From an uncultured Clostridia bacterium (GTDB lineage: Bacteria; Bacillota; Clostridia; TANB77; CAG-508), in contig CANRPI010000005.1 in NCBI GenBank assembly GCA_947632475.1, positions 1 to 42,502 on the forward strand: a stretch of 42,502 bases of DNA, written 5' to 3'. Within the stretch, counting starts at the first letter, position 1, and the number at the start of each line of letters is the position of its first letter. This document shows, in pieces, positions 25,028-33,548 of the stretch. The position numbers and the translations under genes were made by a program. The notes below the pieces were generated by a model, which had not been told where the DNA came from, did not search any database, and saw only the letters and a program-made list of their open reading frames with translations.

Positions 25028-26119
25028 TTACATAAATCTTGAAGATAAACTATTAGATGATGGATTTCCAGATGATGGGTTAGATAAGTCATATAATTTA
25101 TTTATATCTTCTTGATAAAGTTCTTTATATAATTCATATAATCCATTTATTTCATCTATATTATAAAGTTTGCTTAATGTTTGTAAGAAATTTATTGATG
25201 CAATGTCTTTTGAGGTTTGTTCTCCTGTTTTTACGTTTCTAAAGTGTACTATTTTTTGATTTTTGTCAAATAAAATTCTATTGTTTGGAGATTCAATTTT
25301 ATTTGATGTTGATATATATATATAATTTTCTGCTATTTTTTCACTTCTTTCAATAGGACGTCTGCCAAGTTCGATTGTATAGTCACATTTGGCATCTGCT
25401 ACATGTAAATACCAACTATTTGCAAAGTCATTAATTTCTACTTCAAAACTATATCCAATTGTAGTGTTATGAACTATTAATACAGGTTTGGTTTTATAAA
25501 AAAAGTCAGCTCCATATTTTTTTTCTAAATTTTGCCTATCTTTATCAGCTATGTCCCAATAAATAAATAGGTTTGTAGGAGTTTGTGCTAAAATTTTTAC
25601 TACTGTTTGGTTATATCTATATGGTAAATCATAATATTCTACTATTTCTACTTTTTTTGTTGCTGCAGCTTTTGTACTTTTGGTTGCTTTTTTTGTTGTA
25701 GTTTTCTTTTTATTTGTGCTTGTTTCTTTTTTTATAGAAGGCTTTGTTTTTTTAGTAGTAGATGTTTTAGCTTTTTTAGTATCTAAAACTTTTTTGCTTT
25801 TTGCAGTAGAGTTTTTTGCTTTTTTGGCAGTAGTAGATTCAGTTGAAGCTTTTTTATTTTTAGCAGCAGATGTTTTAGTTTTTTTAGAATCTGTAGATTT
25901 AGTTGATGCTTTTTTAGTATTTACAGTTTTCTTACTTTCAGCAGAAGTGGAATTTTTAGCCTTTTTTGCATCAGTAGCTTTAGATATAGTAGATTTACTA
26001 CCTTTTTTAGCAGTTGTTTTTGTAGCTTTTGTTTTAGTTGGTGTTTTTTTTGCAACTTTGCTAGATTTAGTTGATATTTTTTCATTTTCATTTTCTGATT
26101 CTTTTGTTTTTCTTGGCAT
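25028..26119 (-). CDS. DUF4912 protein with long Lys/Thr/Ala-rich tail
   Basis: The first 160 or so of 363 residues are a low-complexity basic region of AKKxKxSTxK-like repeats (K, T, S, A), resembling histone H1-like tails. The rest has the DUF4912 pattern: VKILAQTPTNLFIYWDIAD, KPVLIVHNTT, WYLHVADAKCDYTIELGRR and IYISTSN. DUF4912 is often encoded beside GH57 (DUF1957) enzymes; its role is unknown, perhaps carbohydrate or granule binding. The basic tail could bind DNA, RNA or polyanionic polymer. The ribosome site AGGAGG is strong, and a TGG-TATAAT extended -10 lies near 26160-26165 on the - strand. Confidence 0.8.
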   Translation of the reverse strand: MPRKTKESENENEKISTKSSKVAKKTPTKTKATKTTAKKGSKSTISKATDAKKAKNSTSAESKKTVNTKKASTKSTDSKKTKTSAAKNKKASTESTTAKKAKNSTAKSKKVLDTKKAKTSTTKKTKPSIKKETSTNKKKTTTKKATKSTKAAATKKVEIVEYYDLPYRYNQTVVKILAQTPTNLFIYWDIADKDRQNLEKKYGADFFYKTKPVLIVHNTTIGYSFEVEINDFANSWYLHVADAKCDYTIELGRRPIERSEKIAENYIYISTSNKIESPNNRILFDKNQKIVHFRNVKTGEQTSKDIASINFLQTLSKLYNIDEINGLYELYKELYQEDINKLYDLSNPSSGNPSSNSLSSRFM

Positions 26120-26240
26120 TATAAATCCTCCTATGTGATCTCATTTATTTATTATATATATTATACCAAATATTAAATAAATTCAAGTAAAATTAAATAA
26201 AAATATAAATAAATTTTTTAAATTTGGTTATATTAAAATT

Positions 26241-27245
26241 ATGAAAATTTTTAAACCAGAAAGTATATATTACGAAAAACAAATTTTAGATTATCCATTA
26301 GGTAAAGAATTAATGGAAAAATACAAAGATGTTCCTAAAATAGAAATAGAAAATCATAATAACATAGAAGAAATGAGAAAAAAAGAAAACAAAGAATTTG
26401 CAAATATGAAAAGAAATTTAATAATAGGAACCAGAAAAACACATAAATTTGTAGAAAACCATAAAACATCAGATTATTTAGTACCATACACATCTTCAGG
26501 GTGCACAGCTGCATGTATGTATTGTTATTTAGTGTGTAACTATAATAAATGTGCCTATTTGAGATTGTTTGTAAATAGGGAGCAAATGCTAGAGAAAATA
26601 ATAAAAACAGCTAATAAAGCTGAAAAAGAATTAACATTTGAAATAGGTAGCAATAGTGATTTAATCTTAGAAAATACAATTACTAATAATTTAGTTTGGA
26701 CAATAGAAAATTTCAAAGATACAAATAAAGGATTTTTAACATTTCCAACCAAATTTGATATGGTAGATAGTATTTTGCCTTTAGACCATAAAGGAAAAGT
26801 AACAATAAGAATGAGTGTAAATCCAGAAGAAATAATAAACAGAGTAGAATTTGGGACCTCAAGATTACAAGGAAGAATTGAAGCAATAAATAAGCTTAAA
26901 GAGGCAGGATATAAAGTAGGAATATTAATAGCACCAGTAATATTAGTAGATAATTGGAAGGAACTATATTTAGAGTTAATAAAAAAATTAAGTAATGAAT
27001 TATCTCAAAAAGTTAAAAAAGATGCTTTTTTTGAAATTATATTTATGACATATAGTTTTGTTCATACTAAAATAAATGAGGAAGCATTTCCAAATGCAAT
27101 AAACTTATATAATAAAGAATTAATGACAGGCAGAGGAAAAGGAAAATATATGTATAAAAGCGATATAAGAAAAGAAGGTGAAATATTTTTAAGAGAGCAA
27201 ATGCATAAATATTTTCCAAATAATACAATAGAATATATAGTTTAG
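26241..27245 (+). CDS. splB: Spore photoproduct lyase
   Basis: A radical SAM enzyme that reverses the thymine dimer (spore photoproduct) formed in UV-irradiated spores, acting at germination. The 334-residue protein has the iron-sulfur motif CxxxCxxC at Cys88, Cys92 and Cys95 (SSGCTAACMYCYL), preceded by YLVPYTSSG and followed by conserved segments TFPTKFDMVD, KVTIRMSVNPEEIINRVEFGTS and YKVGILIAPVI. The substrate implies endospores, in line with the spoIIA cluster. No Shine-Dalgarno is visible before the ATG; TATATTAAAAT just upstream suggests a leaderless or forespore-specific transcript. It stands alone. Confidence 0.93.
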   Translation: MKIFKPESIYYEKQILDYPLGKELMEKYKDVPKIEIENHNNIEEMRKKENKEFANMKRNLIIGTRKTHKFVENHKTSDYLVPYTSSGCTAACMYCYLVCNYNKCAYLRLFVNREQMLEKIIKTANKAEKELTFEIGSNSDLILENTITNNLVWTIENFKDTNKGFLTFPTKFDMVDSILPLDHKGKVTIRMSVNPEEIINRVEFGTSRLQGRIEAINKLKEAGYKVGILIAPVILVDNWKELYLELIKKLSNELSQKVKKDAFFEIIFMTYSFVHTKINEEAFPNAINLYNKELMTGRGKGKYMYKSDIRKEGEIFLREQMHKYFPNNTIEYIV

Positions 27246-27267
27246 ACCAATTTTTTTCAAAAAAATA

Positions 27268-27295
27268 TTGTAAAAAAAATAAAACTTGGTATAAT
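27268..27295 (+). promoter_or_regulatory. Promoter of the phosphofructokinase gene
   Basis: TTGTAA at 27268-27273, a 16-base spacer, then TGG-TATAAT with the hexamer at 27290-27295, an extended -10. It follows the splB stop closely and leaves about a 60-base leader. Confidence 0.7.
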
Positions 27296-27366
27296 ATATG
27301 GTAAATAATATTTATAAGTAATAAAACCAAAAATTACAAGCTTATTTTTAGAAAGGAATGAAAAAT

Positions 27367-28512
27367 ATGATAAAAAAAGTAGGAATATTAGCAAATGGTG
27401 GAGACGTATCTGGATTTAATGCAGTAATAAGAGCAATTGTAAAAACAGCAGAAAACCATGATGTAGAATGTTATGGAATAATAGATGGATATAATGGATT
27501 ATTAAATAAAAACTTTGAAAAATTATCAACTGAGGCACATGGAGAAGCAGCAGGAATATTACCAAAGGGAGGTTCAATAATAGGTTCATCTACAAATGCA
27601 AATGTTTTTAATTACAAAGTTGTAAATGAAGATGGAAGTGTAGAATACAAAGACTTATCAGACAAATGTATAGAAAATATAAAAGAATTTGGATTTGACT
27701 GTATATTTACATTAGGAGGAGATGGAACACAAAAATCAGCAAGAGACTTTTCTACAAAAGGTATTAATATAATAGGAGTTCCAAAAACAATAGATAATGA
27801 TGTTGCATGCACAGAAATTACATTTGGGTATAATACAGCCGTATCAGTAGCAATGGAAGCATTAGACAGATTACACACAACCGGAGAAACACATCATAGA
27901 ATAATGGTTTTAGAAGTAATGGGAAGATATGCAGGATGGATTGCTTTAGAATCAGCAATAGCAGGAGGAGCAGATGTAGCATTAATTCCAGAAATTCCAT
28001 TTGACATAAATAAAGTAGCTACAAAGATAGAAAACAGAAAAAAGAGAGGCAAAAATTTTAGTGTAGTGGTAGTAGCAGAAGGTGCAAAACCAAAAAATGG
28101 AGAAATGGTTGTAGCAAATATAAGAAACAATGGTGAAGGAGTTGATAATACAAAACTTGGAGGAATAGGAGAAGTTGTCGCAAGACAACTAGAACAATTA
28201 ACAGGACTAGAAGCAAGAAATACAACACTTGGATATATGCAAAGAGGAGGAACGCCAACTGCATTTGATAGAGTACTATCTACAAAATATGGAACAAAAG
28301 CAATGGAACTTGCATTAGAAGGCAAATTTGGAGTATTAACAGTAATAAAAGATGGAAAATTAGATAGTGTATCACTTGAAGATGTTGTAGGAAAAAATAC
28401 AAAAATAGGAGCAGTATCTGGAAATACAGCAGAAAGCAACTTAAGAAAAGTAACTATGGATCATGATTTAGTAAAAACAGCAAGAAATATAGGAATAAAT
28501 TTAGGAGATTAA
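27367..28512 (+). CDS. pfkA: 6-phosphofructokinase
   Basis: Phosphorylates fructose 6-phosphate in glycolysis. The 381-residue protein has the PFK signature: VGILANGGDVSGFNAVIRAIV, GGDGTQKSA (117-125), PKTIDNDV (139-146), MGRYAGWIAL, and GYMQRGGTPTAFDR. Gly in GGDGT is the ATP-type residue, while Lys in PKTIDND is the residue common in PPi-dependent and mixed-substrate groups (ATP-type bacterial PfkA usually has Gly). The phosphoryl donor is therefore not certain; family group and length suggest a long-form ATP or mixed PFK. Start 27367 is chosen over 27358 by spacing from AAAGGAATG. Confidence 0.9.
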   Translation: MIKKVGILANGGDVSGFNAVIRAIVKTAENHDVECYGIIDGYNGLLNKNFEKLSTEAHGEAAGILPKGGSIIGSSTNANVFNYKVVNEDGSVEYKDLSDKCIENIKEFGFDCIFTLGGDGTQKSARDFSTKGINIIGVPKTIDNDVACTEITFGYNTAVSVAMEALDRLHTTGETHHRIMVLEVMGRYAGWIALESAIAGGADVALIPEIPFDINKVATKIENRKKRGKNFSVVVVAEGAKPKNGEMVVANIRNNGEGVDNTKLGGIGEVVARQLEQLTGLEARNTTLGYMQRGGTPTAFDRVLSTKYGTKAMELALEGKFGVLTVIKDGKLDSVSLEDVVGKNTKIGAVSGNTAESNLRKVTMDHDLVKTARNIGINLGD

Positions 28513-28558
28513 TTTATATAAAAAATGCGAATTAAGTATGTAAAAATAGGGGGAAAAT

Positions 28559-31210
28559 ATGTTAAACGAAAAATACAATCCAAAAGACTTTGAAGACAAA
28601 TTATATGAACAATGGGAGGAAAAAGGGTATTTCAAGCCAAGTATGGACAAAACAAAACCTAGTTATTGTATAATGATGCCACCACCAAATGTAACAGGAA
28701 AACTTCATATGGGACATGCATTAGATGATACAATACAAGACATATTAATAAGATTTAAAAGAATGCAAGGCTATAATACCTTATGGCTTCCAGGTTCTGA
28801 CCATTCTTCAATTTCTACTGAAATGAAAGTAGTACAAAAATTAAAAGAAGAAGGAAAAACAAAGCAAGAATTAGGAAGAGAAAAATTTTTAGAAGAAGCA
28901 TGGGCATGGACTAAACTATATGGAGGTACAATTCAAAACCAACAAAAAAAATTAGGATGTTCATGTGACTGGGAAAGACGTAGATTTACCTTAGATGAGG
29001 GATTGTCAGATGCAGTTTTAGAAGAATTTGTCAATTTATATAATCAAGGATACATATATAAAGGCACAAGAATGGTAAATTGGTGCCCAAATTGTGATAC
29101 AGCAATTTCAGATGCAGAAGTTGAATACAAAGAAGAAGAATCACACTTATGGAATTTAAGATACAAGATAAAAGATGAAGACAAATATGTAATAGTAGCA
29201 ACTACCAGACCAGAAACAATGCTTGGAGATACTGCAGTTGCTGTTAATCCAGAAGATGAAAGATATAAGGACTTAATAGGAAAAACATGTATACTTCCAA
29301 TTGTAAATAGGGAAATTCCAATAATAGCAGATGAATTTGTAGACAAAGAATTTGGAACAGGATGTGTTAAAATTACACCATCTCATGATGAAAATGACTA
29401 TCAAGCAGGTTTAAAACATAATCTAGAATTTATAGAAGTTTTTGACAATAAAACAATAATGGGAAATTTAATGCCTGAAGTAAAAGGAATGAAAGCAATT
29501 GAAGCAAGACCAATAATAGTAGAAAAATTAAAAGAACTAGGAAATCTTGTATCAATAGAAGAATACACTCATAATGTTGGAAAATGTGAAAGATGTAAAA
29601 CAACAATAGAGCCAAGAATTTCAGAGCAATGGTTTGTAAAAATGAAAGACTTAGCTAAACCAGCAATAGAAGCAGTAAGAAATGATGATGTAAAATTTGT
29701 ACCAAAAAGATATGAAAAAACATATTTTAATTGGTTAGAAAACATACAAGACTGGTGTATTTCAAGACAACTATGGTGGGGACACAGAATACCAGCATAT
29801 TATTGTGATAAATGTTCACATGTAAATGTAGCTAAATCTATGCCAAAAAAATGTGAAAAATGTGGACATGAACATTTACACCAAGACTCAGACACATTAG
29901 ACACATGGTTTAGTTCAGCATTATGGCCATTTTCAACCTTAGGTTGGCCAAACAAAGATAGTGAAGATTTAAAAACATTTTACCCAACAAATGTATTAGT
30001 AACAGGATATGACATAATATTCTTCTGGGTAGCAAGAATGGTATTTTCAGGTTTATATGCCATGAAAGAAAAGCCATTTAGTGATGTATTAATACATGGA
30101 ATTGTAAGAGATAGCCAAGGAAGAAAAATGTCAAAAACACTAGGAAATGGTGTAGACCCAATAGAAGTAATAGAAAAATATGGAGCAGATGCATTAAGAT
30201 TTTCTGTATTATCAGGAACTACAATGGGAAATGATATTAGATATATGCCAGAAAAATTAGAGCAAGCATCAAATTTTGCAAATAAAATATGGAATGCAGC
30301 AAAATTTGTTATAAATAGTACACCAGACGAGGAAGAAGTAAAAGAATTTAATCAAAAAGTTTATAATAAAGAAACAAAAAAATACAATTCAGATTTACTA
30401 GAAATAGAAGACAAATGGATTTTAAATAAATTAGACAAATTAGTTGCTGACATAACTAGAAATATAGAAAATTACGATTTAGGAATTGCAATTGATAAAA
30501 TATATAGTTTTATTTGGAATGAATTTTGTGATTGGTATATTGAAATGGTAAAATCAAGAATATATAGTGAAAATAAAGAAACAAAAATAGCTGTAAGCTA
30601 TATATTAAACCATGTATTAGGTACATCAATGAAACTATTACATCCATTTATGCCATTTGTAACAACTAAAATTTATGAAAACCTAGTAACAGATGACAAA
30701 AATGATTTAATGGTATCAAACTGGCCAGAAGTAAGAAACGAATTTATATTTGAAAAAGAAGAACAAGTAATAGAAAAACTTAAAGAAATAATAGTAGAAA
30801 TTCGTAATGTACGTGCAAGCAAAAACATACACCCAAGTAAAAAGTCAGAATTAATATTAGTAACAACAAAATATGAAAAAGAATTAAAAGAATTAGAAAA
30901 GATACTATTAAAATTAGGATTTGCAAACAAAATAACAATAAAAACACAAAGTAATGGAATTCCTGAAAACTCAATAAAAATACTAACAGATGGAATAGAA
31001 GTATATATGCCATTAGCAGGTTTAATTGATTTAGAAGAAGAAAAGCAAAGAATACAGAAGGAAAAAGTAAGATTAGAAGCAGAAATATTAAGATGTGAAA
31101 AAATGTTATCAAATCCAGGATTTATAAATAAAGCTCCACAAGCCAAAATAGACGAAGAAAAAGCAAAACTTTCAAAATATAAAGAAATGCTTCAAAAACT
31201 AATAGGATAA
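28559..31210 (+). CDS. valS: Valyl-tRNA synthetase
   Basis: Charges tRNA-Val. The 883-residue class I enzyme has PPPNVTGKLHMGHALDD with HMGH at 50-53, a KMSKT motif near residue 523 (GRKMSKTLGNGVDP), the editing-domain stretch VATTRPETMLGDTAVAVNP, and a C-terminal coiled coil (EEEKQRIQKEKVRLEAEILRCEKML). Cys-rich elements (CERCKTT, CDKC, CEKCGHEH) may bind zinc. The ribosome site GGGGG is close to the ATG. No T-box is visible upstream; it may be co-transcribed with pfkA. Confidence 0.97.
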   Translation: MLNEKYNPKDFEDKLYEQWEEKGYFKPSMDKTKPSYCIMMPPPNVTGKLHMGHALDDTIQDILIRFKRMQGYNTLWLPGSDHSSISTEMKVVQKLKEEGKTKQELGREKFLEEAWAWTKLYGGTIQNQQKKLGCSCDWERRRFTLDEGLSDAVLEEFVNLYNQGYIYKGTRMVNWCPNCDTAISDAEVEYKEEESHLWNLRYKIKDEDKYVIVATTRPETMLGDTAVAVNPEDERYKDLIGKTCILPIVNREIPIIADEFVDKEFGTGCVKITPSHDENDYQAGLKHNLEFIEVFDNKTIMGNLMPEVKGMKAIEARPIIVEKLKELGNLVSIEEYTHNVGKCERCKTTIEPRISEQWFVKMKDLAKPAIEAVRNDDVKFVPKRYEKTYFNWLENIQDWCISRQLWWGHRIPAYYCDKCSHVNVAKSMPKKCEKCGHEHLHQDSDTLDTWFSSALWPFSTLGWPNKDSEDLKTFYPTNVLVTGYDIIFFWVARMVFSGLYAMKEKPFSDVLIHGIVRDSQGRKMSKTLGNGVDPIEVIEKYGADALRFSVLSGTTMGNDIRYMPEKLEQASNFANKIWNAAKFVINSTPDEEEVKEFNQKVYNKETKKYNSDLLEIEDKWILNKLDKLVADITRNIENYDLGIAIDKIYSFIWNEFCDWYIEMVKSRIYSENKETKIAVSYILNHVLGTSMKLLHPFMPFVTTKIYENLVTDDKNDLMVSNWPEVRNEFIFEKEEQVIEKLKEIIVEIRNVRASKNIHPSKKSELILVTTKYEKELKELEKILLKLGFANKITIKTQSNGIPENSIKILTDGIEVYMPLAGLIDLEEEKQRIQKEKVRLEAEILRCEKMLSNPGFINKAPQAKIDEEKAKLSKYKEMLQKLIG

Positions 31211-31255
31211 TTTTAAAAAAATTTAATCTTTATTTCTTGGATAATTTTGTAAAAC

Positions 31256-31326
31256 TTGACCAATAATAGAAAAATATGATATAATATTTTCCAAACCTAG
31301 CACCATTTTCCCTTTATAAAGGGAAA
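31256..31326 (+). promoter_or_regulatory. Promoter and palindrome upstream of the glucosaminidase-like gene
   Basis: TTGACC (31256-31261) and TATAAT (31280-31285) are 18 bases apart. Just downstream, 31307-31326 is a perfect 20-base palindrome (TTTCCCTTTA and its complement), which would lie at the start of the transcript. It could be an operator or an mRNA-stabilising hairpin. Confidence 0.65.
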
Positions 31327-31373
31327 GACAATGCAATTTGTTATAAAAAACAATACAACCAAGGAGGAACAAG

Positions 31374-32396
31374 GTGAATTATTTAAAACGGTTACTTATA
31401 GTATTAGCAATGGTTAGCATGGCAGTCTATTGTTCAACTGCTGTGTATGCAGCAGAGGAAGAAGACAGCCAAGAGACCAAAAAAGAAATAATTCAACAAA
31501 TAAAGGAGGACGTTAATAAAGATTTAAAAAGCATAAAAAAGAGCCTCAAAGTAAGGGAAAAAAACCTAGAAAGAGCAAGTAATAAGCTCCGGAAAGCAGA
31601 GAGCTACGTACACGATATTAATACCATGACAGTAACTAAGGCAAAGTCTTTAATAAAAAAAGCGAAACCTATTTTAAAAGAGGCTAAACAGCTTTTAAAA
31701 GAAGATAAGCAGTCTGCCAAAGAAATTGCAAAGCAGATTGATGGAGTATATGAAAAGCTCCATAATGATGTAGGAAAAGAATTCTGCGAGAGGAAGCTAG
31801 AAGCATTAAAAGAAGTGGAAGAAAATAGAAAAAGCATTGACAGAATATACAATAGTTTAGAGGATGAATATGAATTCATTTCTCAATCTAAAGAAAATTT
31901 TGAAAAAATGCTTAAAAGCTTAAAAAAGAAGCTTAATGCTATACATTCCTCCACATCAGCTAATATAACGAAGGTAAGTAAATTCACATCTGAAGAGATG
32001 TTATTTTTACTAAACAACACAAGTATAGTAAAAAAATCTCGAAAGCAATCTCAATTTATTGAAAGGTTAGCAGCAGAACTTCCAGATTATTGTAGTACAT
32101 ATAAGATAAATGAAGTGGTTATATTATCCATAATGGCCCTAGAAACAGGGTATTTTACATCCTCATTATGTGTGAATTATAATAATTTAGGAGGGTTAAG
32201 AGGAAAAAGATATCTACATTTTTCCTCAATTTCAAAGGGAATAAAAGAAATGTTAAGATGTACTAGAAATATAATAAATTTAAAGGGAAAAAGTCTTAAT
32301 AAGATAAATAATCTGTATTGTCCAGGAAACAGCTCATGGAAAAATGCAGTGTCTAGTATAGAAAAAAGAATAGTATCCTTTAAATCTAAGTTATAA
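31374..32396 (+). CDS. Secreted coiled-coil protein with glucosaminidase-like domain
   Basis: The 340-residue protein has a signal peptide (cleavage near VYA-AEEE), a long charged helical region (about residues 30-190, rich in K, E and L with heptad-like spacing) and a C-terminal domain with ILSIMALETGYFTSSLCVNYNNLGGL, a glucosaminidase/lysozyme-like pattern with a catalytic-type Glu. It may cut or remodel peptidoglycan. GTG start follows AAGGAGGA by 6 bases. Codon use differs from neighbours: CTC, TCC and CGG appear, with CGG at codon 6 (followed by T) and codon 73 (31590, CGGA). The latter is read as Arg in frame, the only CGGA here that does not act as a recoding site. This suggests a recent acquisition. 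Confidence 0.75.
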   Translation: MNYLKRLLIVLAMVSMAVYCSTAVYAAEEEDSQETKKEIIQQIKEDVNKDLKSIKKSLKVREKNLERASNKLRKAESYVHDINTMTVTKAKSLIKKAKPILKEAKQLLKEDKQSAKEIAKQIDGVYEKLHNDVGKEFCERKLEALKEVEENRKSIDRIYNSLEDEYEFISQSKENFEKMLKSLKKKLNAIHSSTSANITKVSKFTSEEMLFLLNNTSIVKKSRKQSQFIERLAAELPDYCSTYKINEVVILSIMALETGYFTSSLCVNYNNLGGLRGKRYLHFSSISKGIKEMLRCTRNIINLKGKSLNKINNLYCPGNSSWKNAVSSIEKRIVSFKSKL

Positions 32397-32587
32397 GTAT
32401 ATTATATATTATACGTTCGTATTCATATATAAAATAAATTAAATAACAAATTGCAAAAGGTTGAAAAGAGAGTCGCAAGTAGCGACTCTCTTAAAAATTG
32501 TTCTTTAATATTATATAGTCAGAAATGTTATTTCAAAAAAATGTCGAAAACTTTTTTAAATTCGACAAAACTTCTATATTTTCACTC
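32397..32587. terminator. Gap after the glucosaminidase-like gene, with hairpin
   Basis: An 11-bp perfect stem (AAGAGAGTCGC at 32466-32476, complement at 32482-32492, 5-base loop) is a likely terminator, but its T-run is poor. The rest is AT-rich. A reading frame of 65 codons at 32525-32722 overlaps the spoIIA leader and has no protein character, so I do not call it. Confidence 0.65.
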
Positions 32588-32711
32588 TTGGAAAATAATG
32601 TAAAAAGTGCTATTATAATGCAAAAGCGATGTGCCACAAGGAGGCTTATTAATGGCACAAATGTGCTGTTAAGAAAGTCCCCGTGGCACAAAAGGAAGGA
32701 GAAACTAAAGA
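32588..32711 (+). promoter_or_regulatory. spoIIA leader: promoter, mini-ORF and competing stems
   Basis: TTGGAA (32588-32593) and TATTAT (32611-32616) are 17 bases apart; a sigma-H promoter, expected from the family, is not obvious. TGTGCCAC at 32630-32637 can pair either with TGGCACA at 32653-32659 or with GTGGCACA at 32683-32690. Between them AAGGAGG (32638-32644) precedes ATG 32652 by 7 bases, opening a six-codon ORF (Met-Ala-Gln-Met-Cys-Cys, stop at 32670-32672). The spoIIAA ribosome site AAGGAAGGAG follows at about 32692-32701. Confidence 0.5.
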
Positions 32712-33017
32712 ATGGAATCTAAATTTTACAAAGAGGACAAGCTTCTGGTTTTTAAAATTACAGAAGAAATTGATGAACACAGTGTAAAAAATATAAGGAG
32801 GAAAGCAGATTATGAAATTGAAAGATATATGCCTAAAAGAGTTGTTTTTGATTTTGATAGCGTTACTTTTATGGATAGTGCGGGAATAGGGCTGATTATA
32901 GGTAGATATAAATTTGCTAATATGTTAGGTGCTAGGCTCGAAATTAGTAATTTAACAAATAGTGTAAGAAAAATTTTTGATATGAGTGGCGTTTTAAGAT
33001 TAATACCAGAAGTTTAA
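32712..33017 (+). CDS. spoIIAA: Anti-sigma F factor antagonist
   Basis: The STAS-domain partner that, when unphosphorylated, releases sigma F from SpoIIAB in the forespore. The 101-residue protein has the STAS core VVFDFDSVTFMDSAGIGLIIGRYK, with Ser56 in DSAGIG as the phosphorylation site. It opens the classic spoIIAA-AB-AC operon. AAGGAAGGAG precedes the ATG at suitable spacing. Confidence 0.96.
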   Translation: MESKFYKEDKLLVFKITEEIDEHSVKNIRRKADYEIERYMPKRVVFDFDSVTFMDSAGIGLIIGRYKFANMLGARLEISNLTNSVRKIFDMSGVLRLIPEV

Positions 33018-33044
33018 ATGTAAAGATAGAAAGGAATTAAAGTA

Positions 33045-33524
33045 ATGAAAGAAAATTTAAATAATAAAATGAAACTAGAGTTTATAAGCAAGTCTTCAAA
33101 TGAAGCTTTTGCAAGAGTTACAGTAGCAGCTTTTGTTTCACAGTTAGATCCTACTATTGAAGAGTTAGCAGATATAAAAACAGCAGTATCAGAAGCTGTT
33201 ACTAATTGCATTATACATGCATATGATAAAAGGCAAGGAATAGTTAAAATTATTGCAAAATTAAAAGATAATGAGGTTATTATAGAAGTTTCTGATAATG
33301 GAAAAGGAATAGAAAATATTGATATGGCAAAAGAGCCATTATATACAACTAAGCCAAATTTAGAAAGGTCAGGAATGGGCTTTACAATTATGGAAAGTTT
33401 TATGGACAAGCTAGAAATAGAGTCAATTGTGGGATTAGGAACAAAAGTTACAATGTCTAAAAAAATAAAAGTAAAACAAGAAAACGAAAATGATGAAGAA
33501 TTGGAGACTTCTGAAAACAAATGA
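33045..33524 (+). CDS. spoIIAB: Anti-sigma F factor, serine kinase
   Basis: Binds and blocks sigma F, and phosphorylates SpoIIAA. The 159-residue GHKL ATPase shows the N box ([14 protein letters not shown]), G1 box ([11 protein letters not shown]) and G2 box ([12 protein letters not shown]). The C-terminus carries an acidic extension after the fold. AAAGGAATT precedes the ATG. It ends 24 bases before the spoIIAC start, so translation may be linked. Confidence 0.96.
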   Translation: MKENLNNKMKLEFISKSSNEAFARVTVAAFVSQLDPTIEELADIKTAVSEAVTNCIIHAYDKRQGIVKIIAKLKDNEVIIEVSDNGKGIENIDMAKEPLYTTKPNLERSGMGFTIMESFMDKLEIESIVGLGTKVTMSKKIKVKQENENDEELETSENK

Positions 33525-33548
33525 TTAAAGAAGAAAAGTGGGGTAATT

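Noticed and set aside
25680..26138. A 152-codon hydrophobic frame on the + strand opposite the DUF4912 gene
   Set aside because: It is the mirror of the Lys-rich repeat region on the - strand (AAA/AAG codons read back as TTT/CTT), a composition artefact.
28513..28558. T-box leader for valS
   Set aside because: The gap is only 46 bases and lacks the T-box bulge and a terminator.
32525..32722. A 65-codon open frame overlapping the spoIIA leader
   Set aside because: It has no ribosome site, unusual composition and overlaps the hairpins, promoter and start of spoIIAA. It looks like chance.
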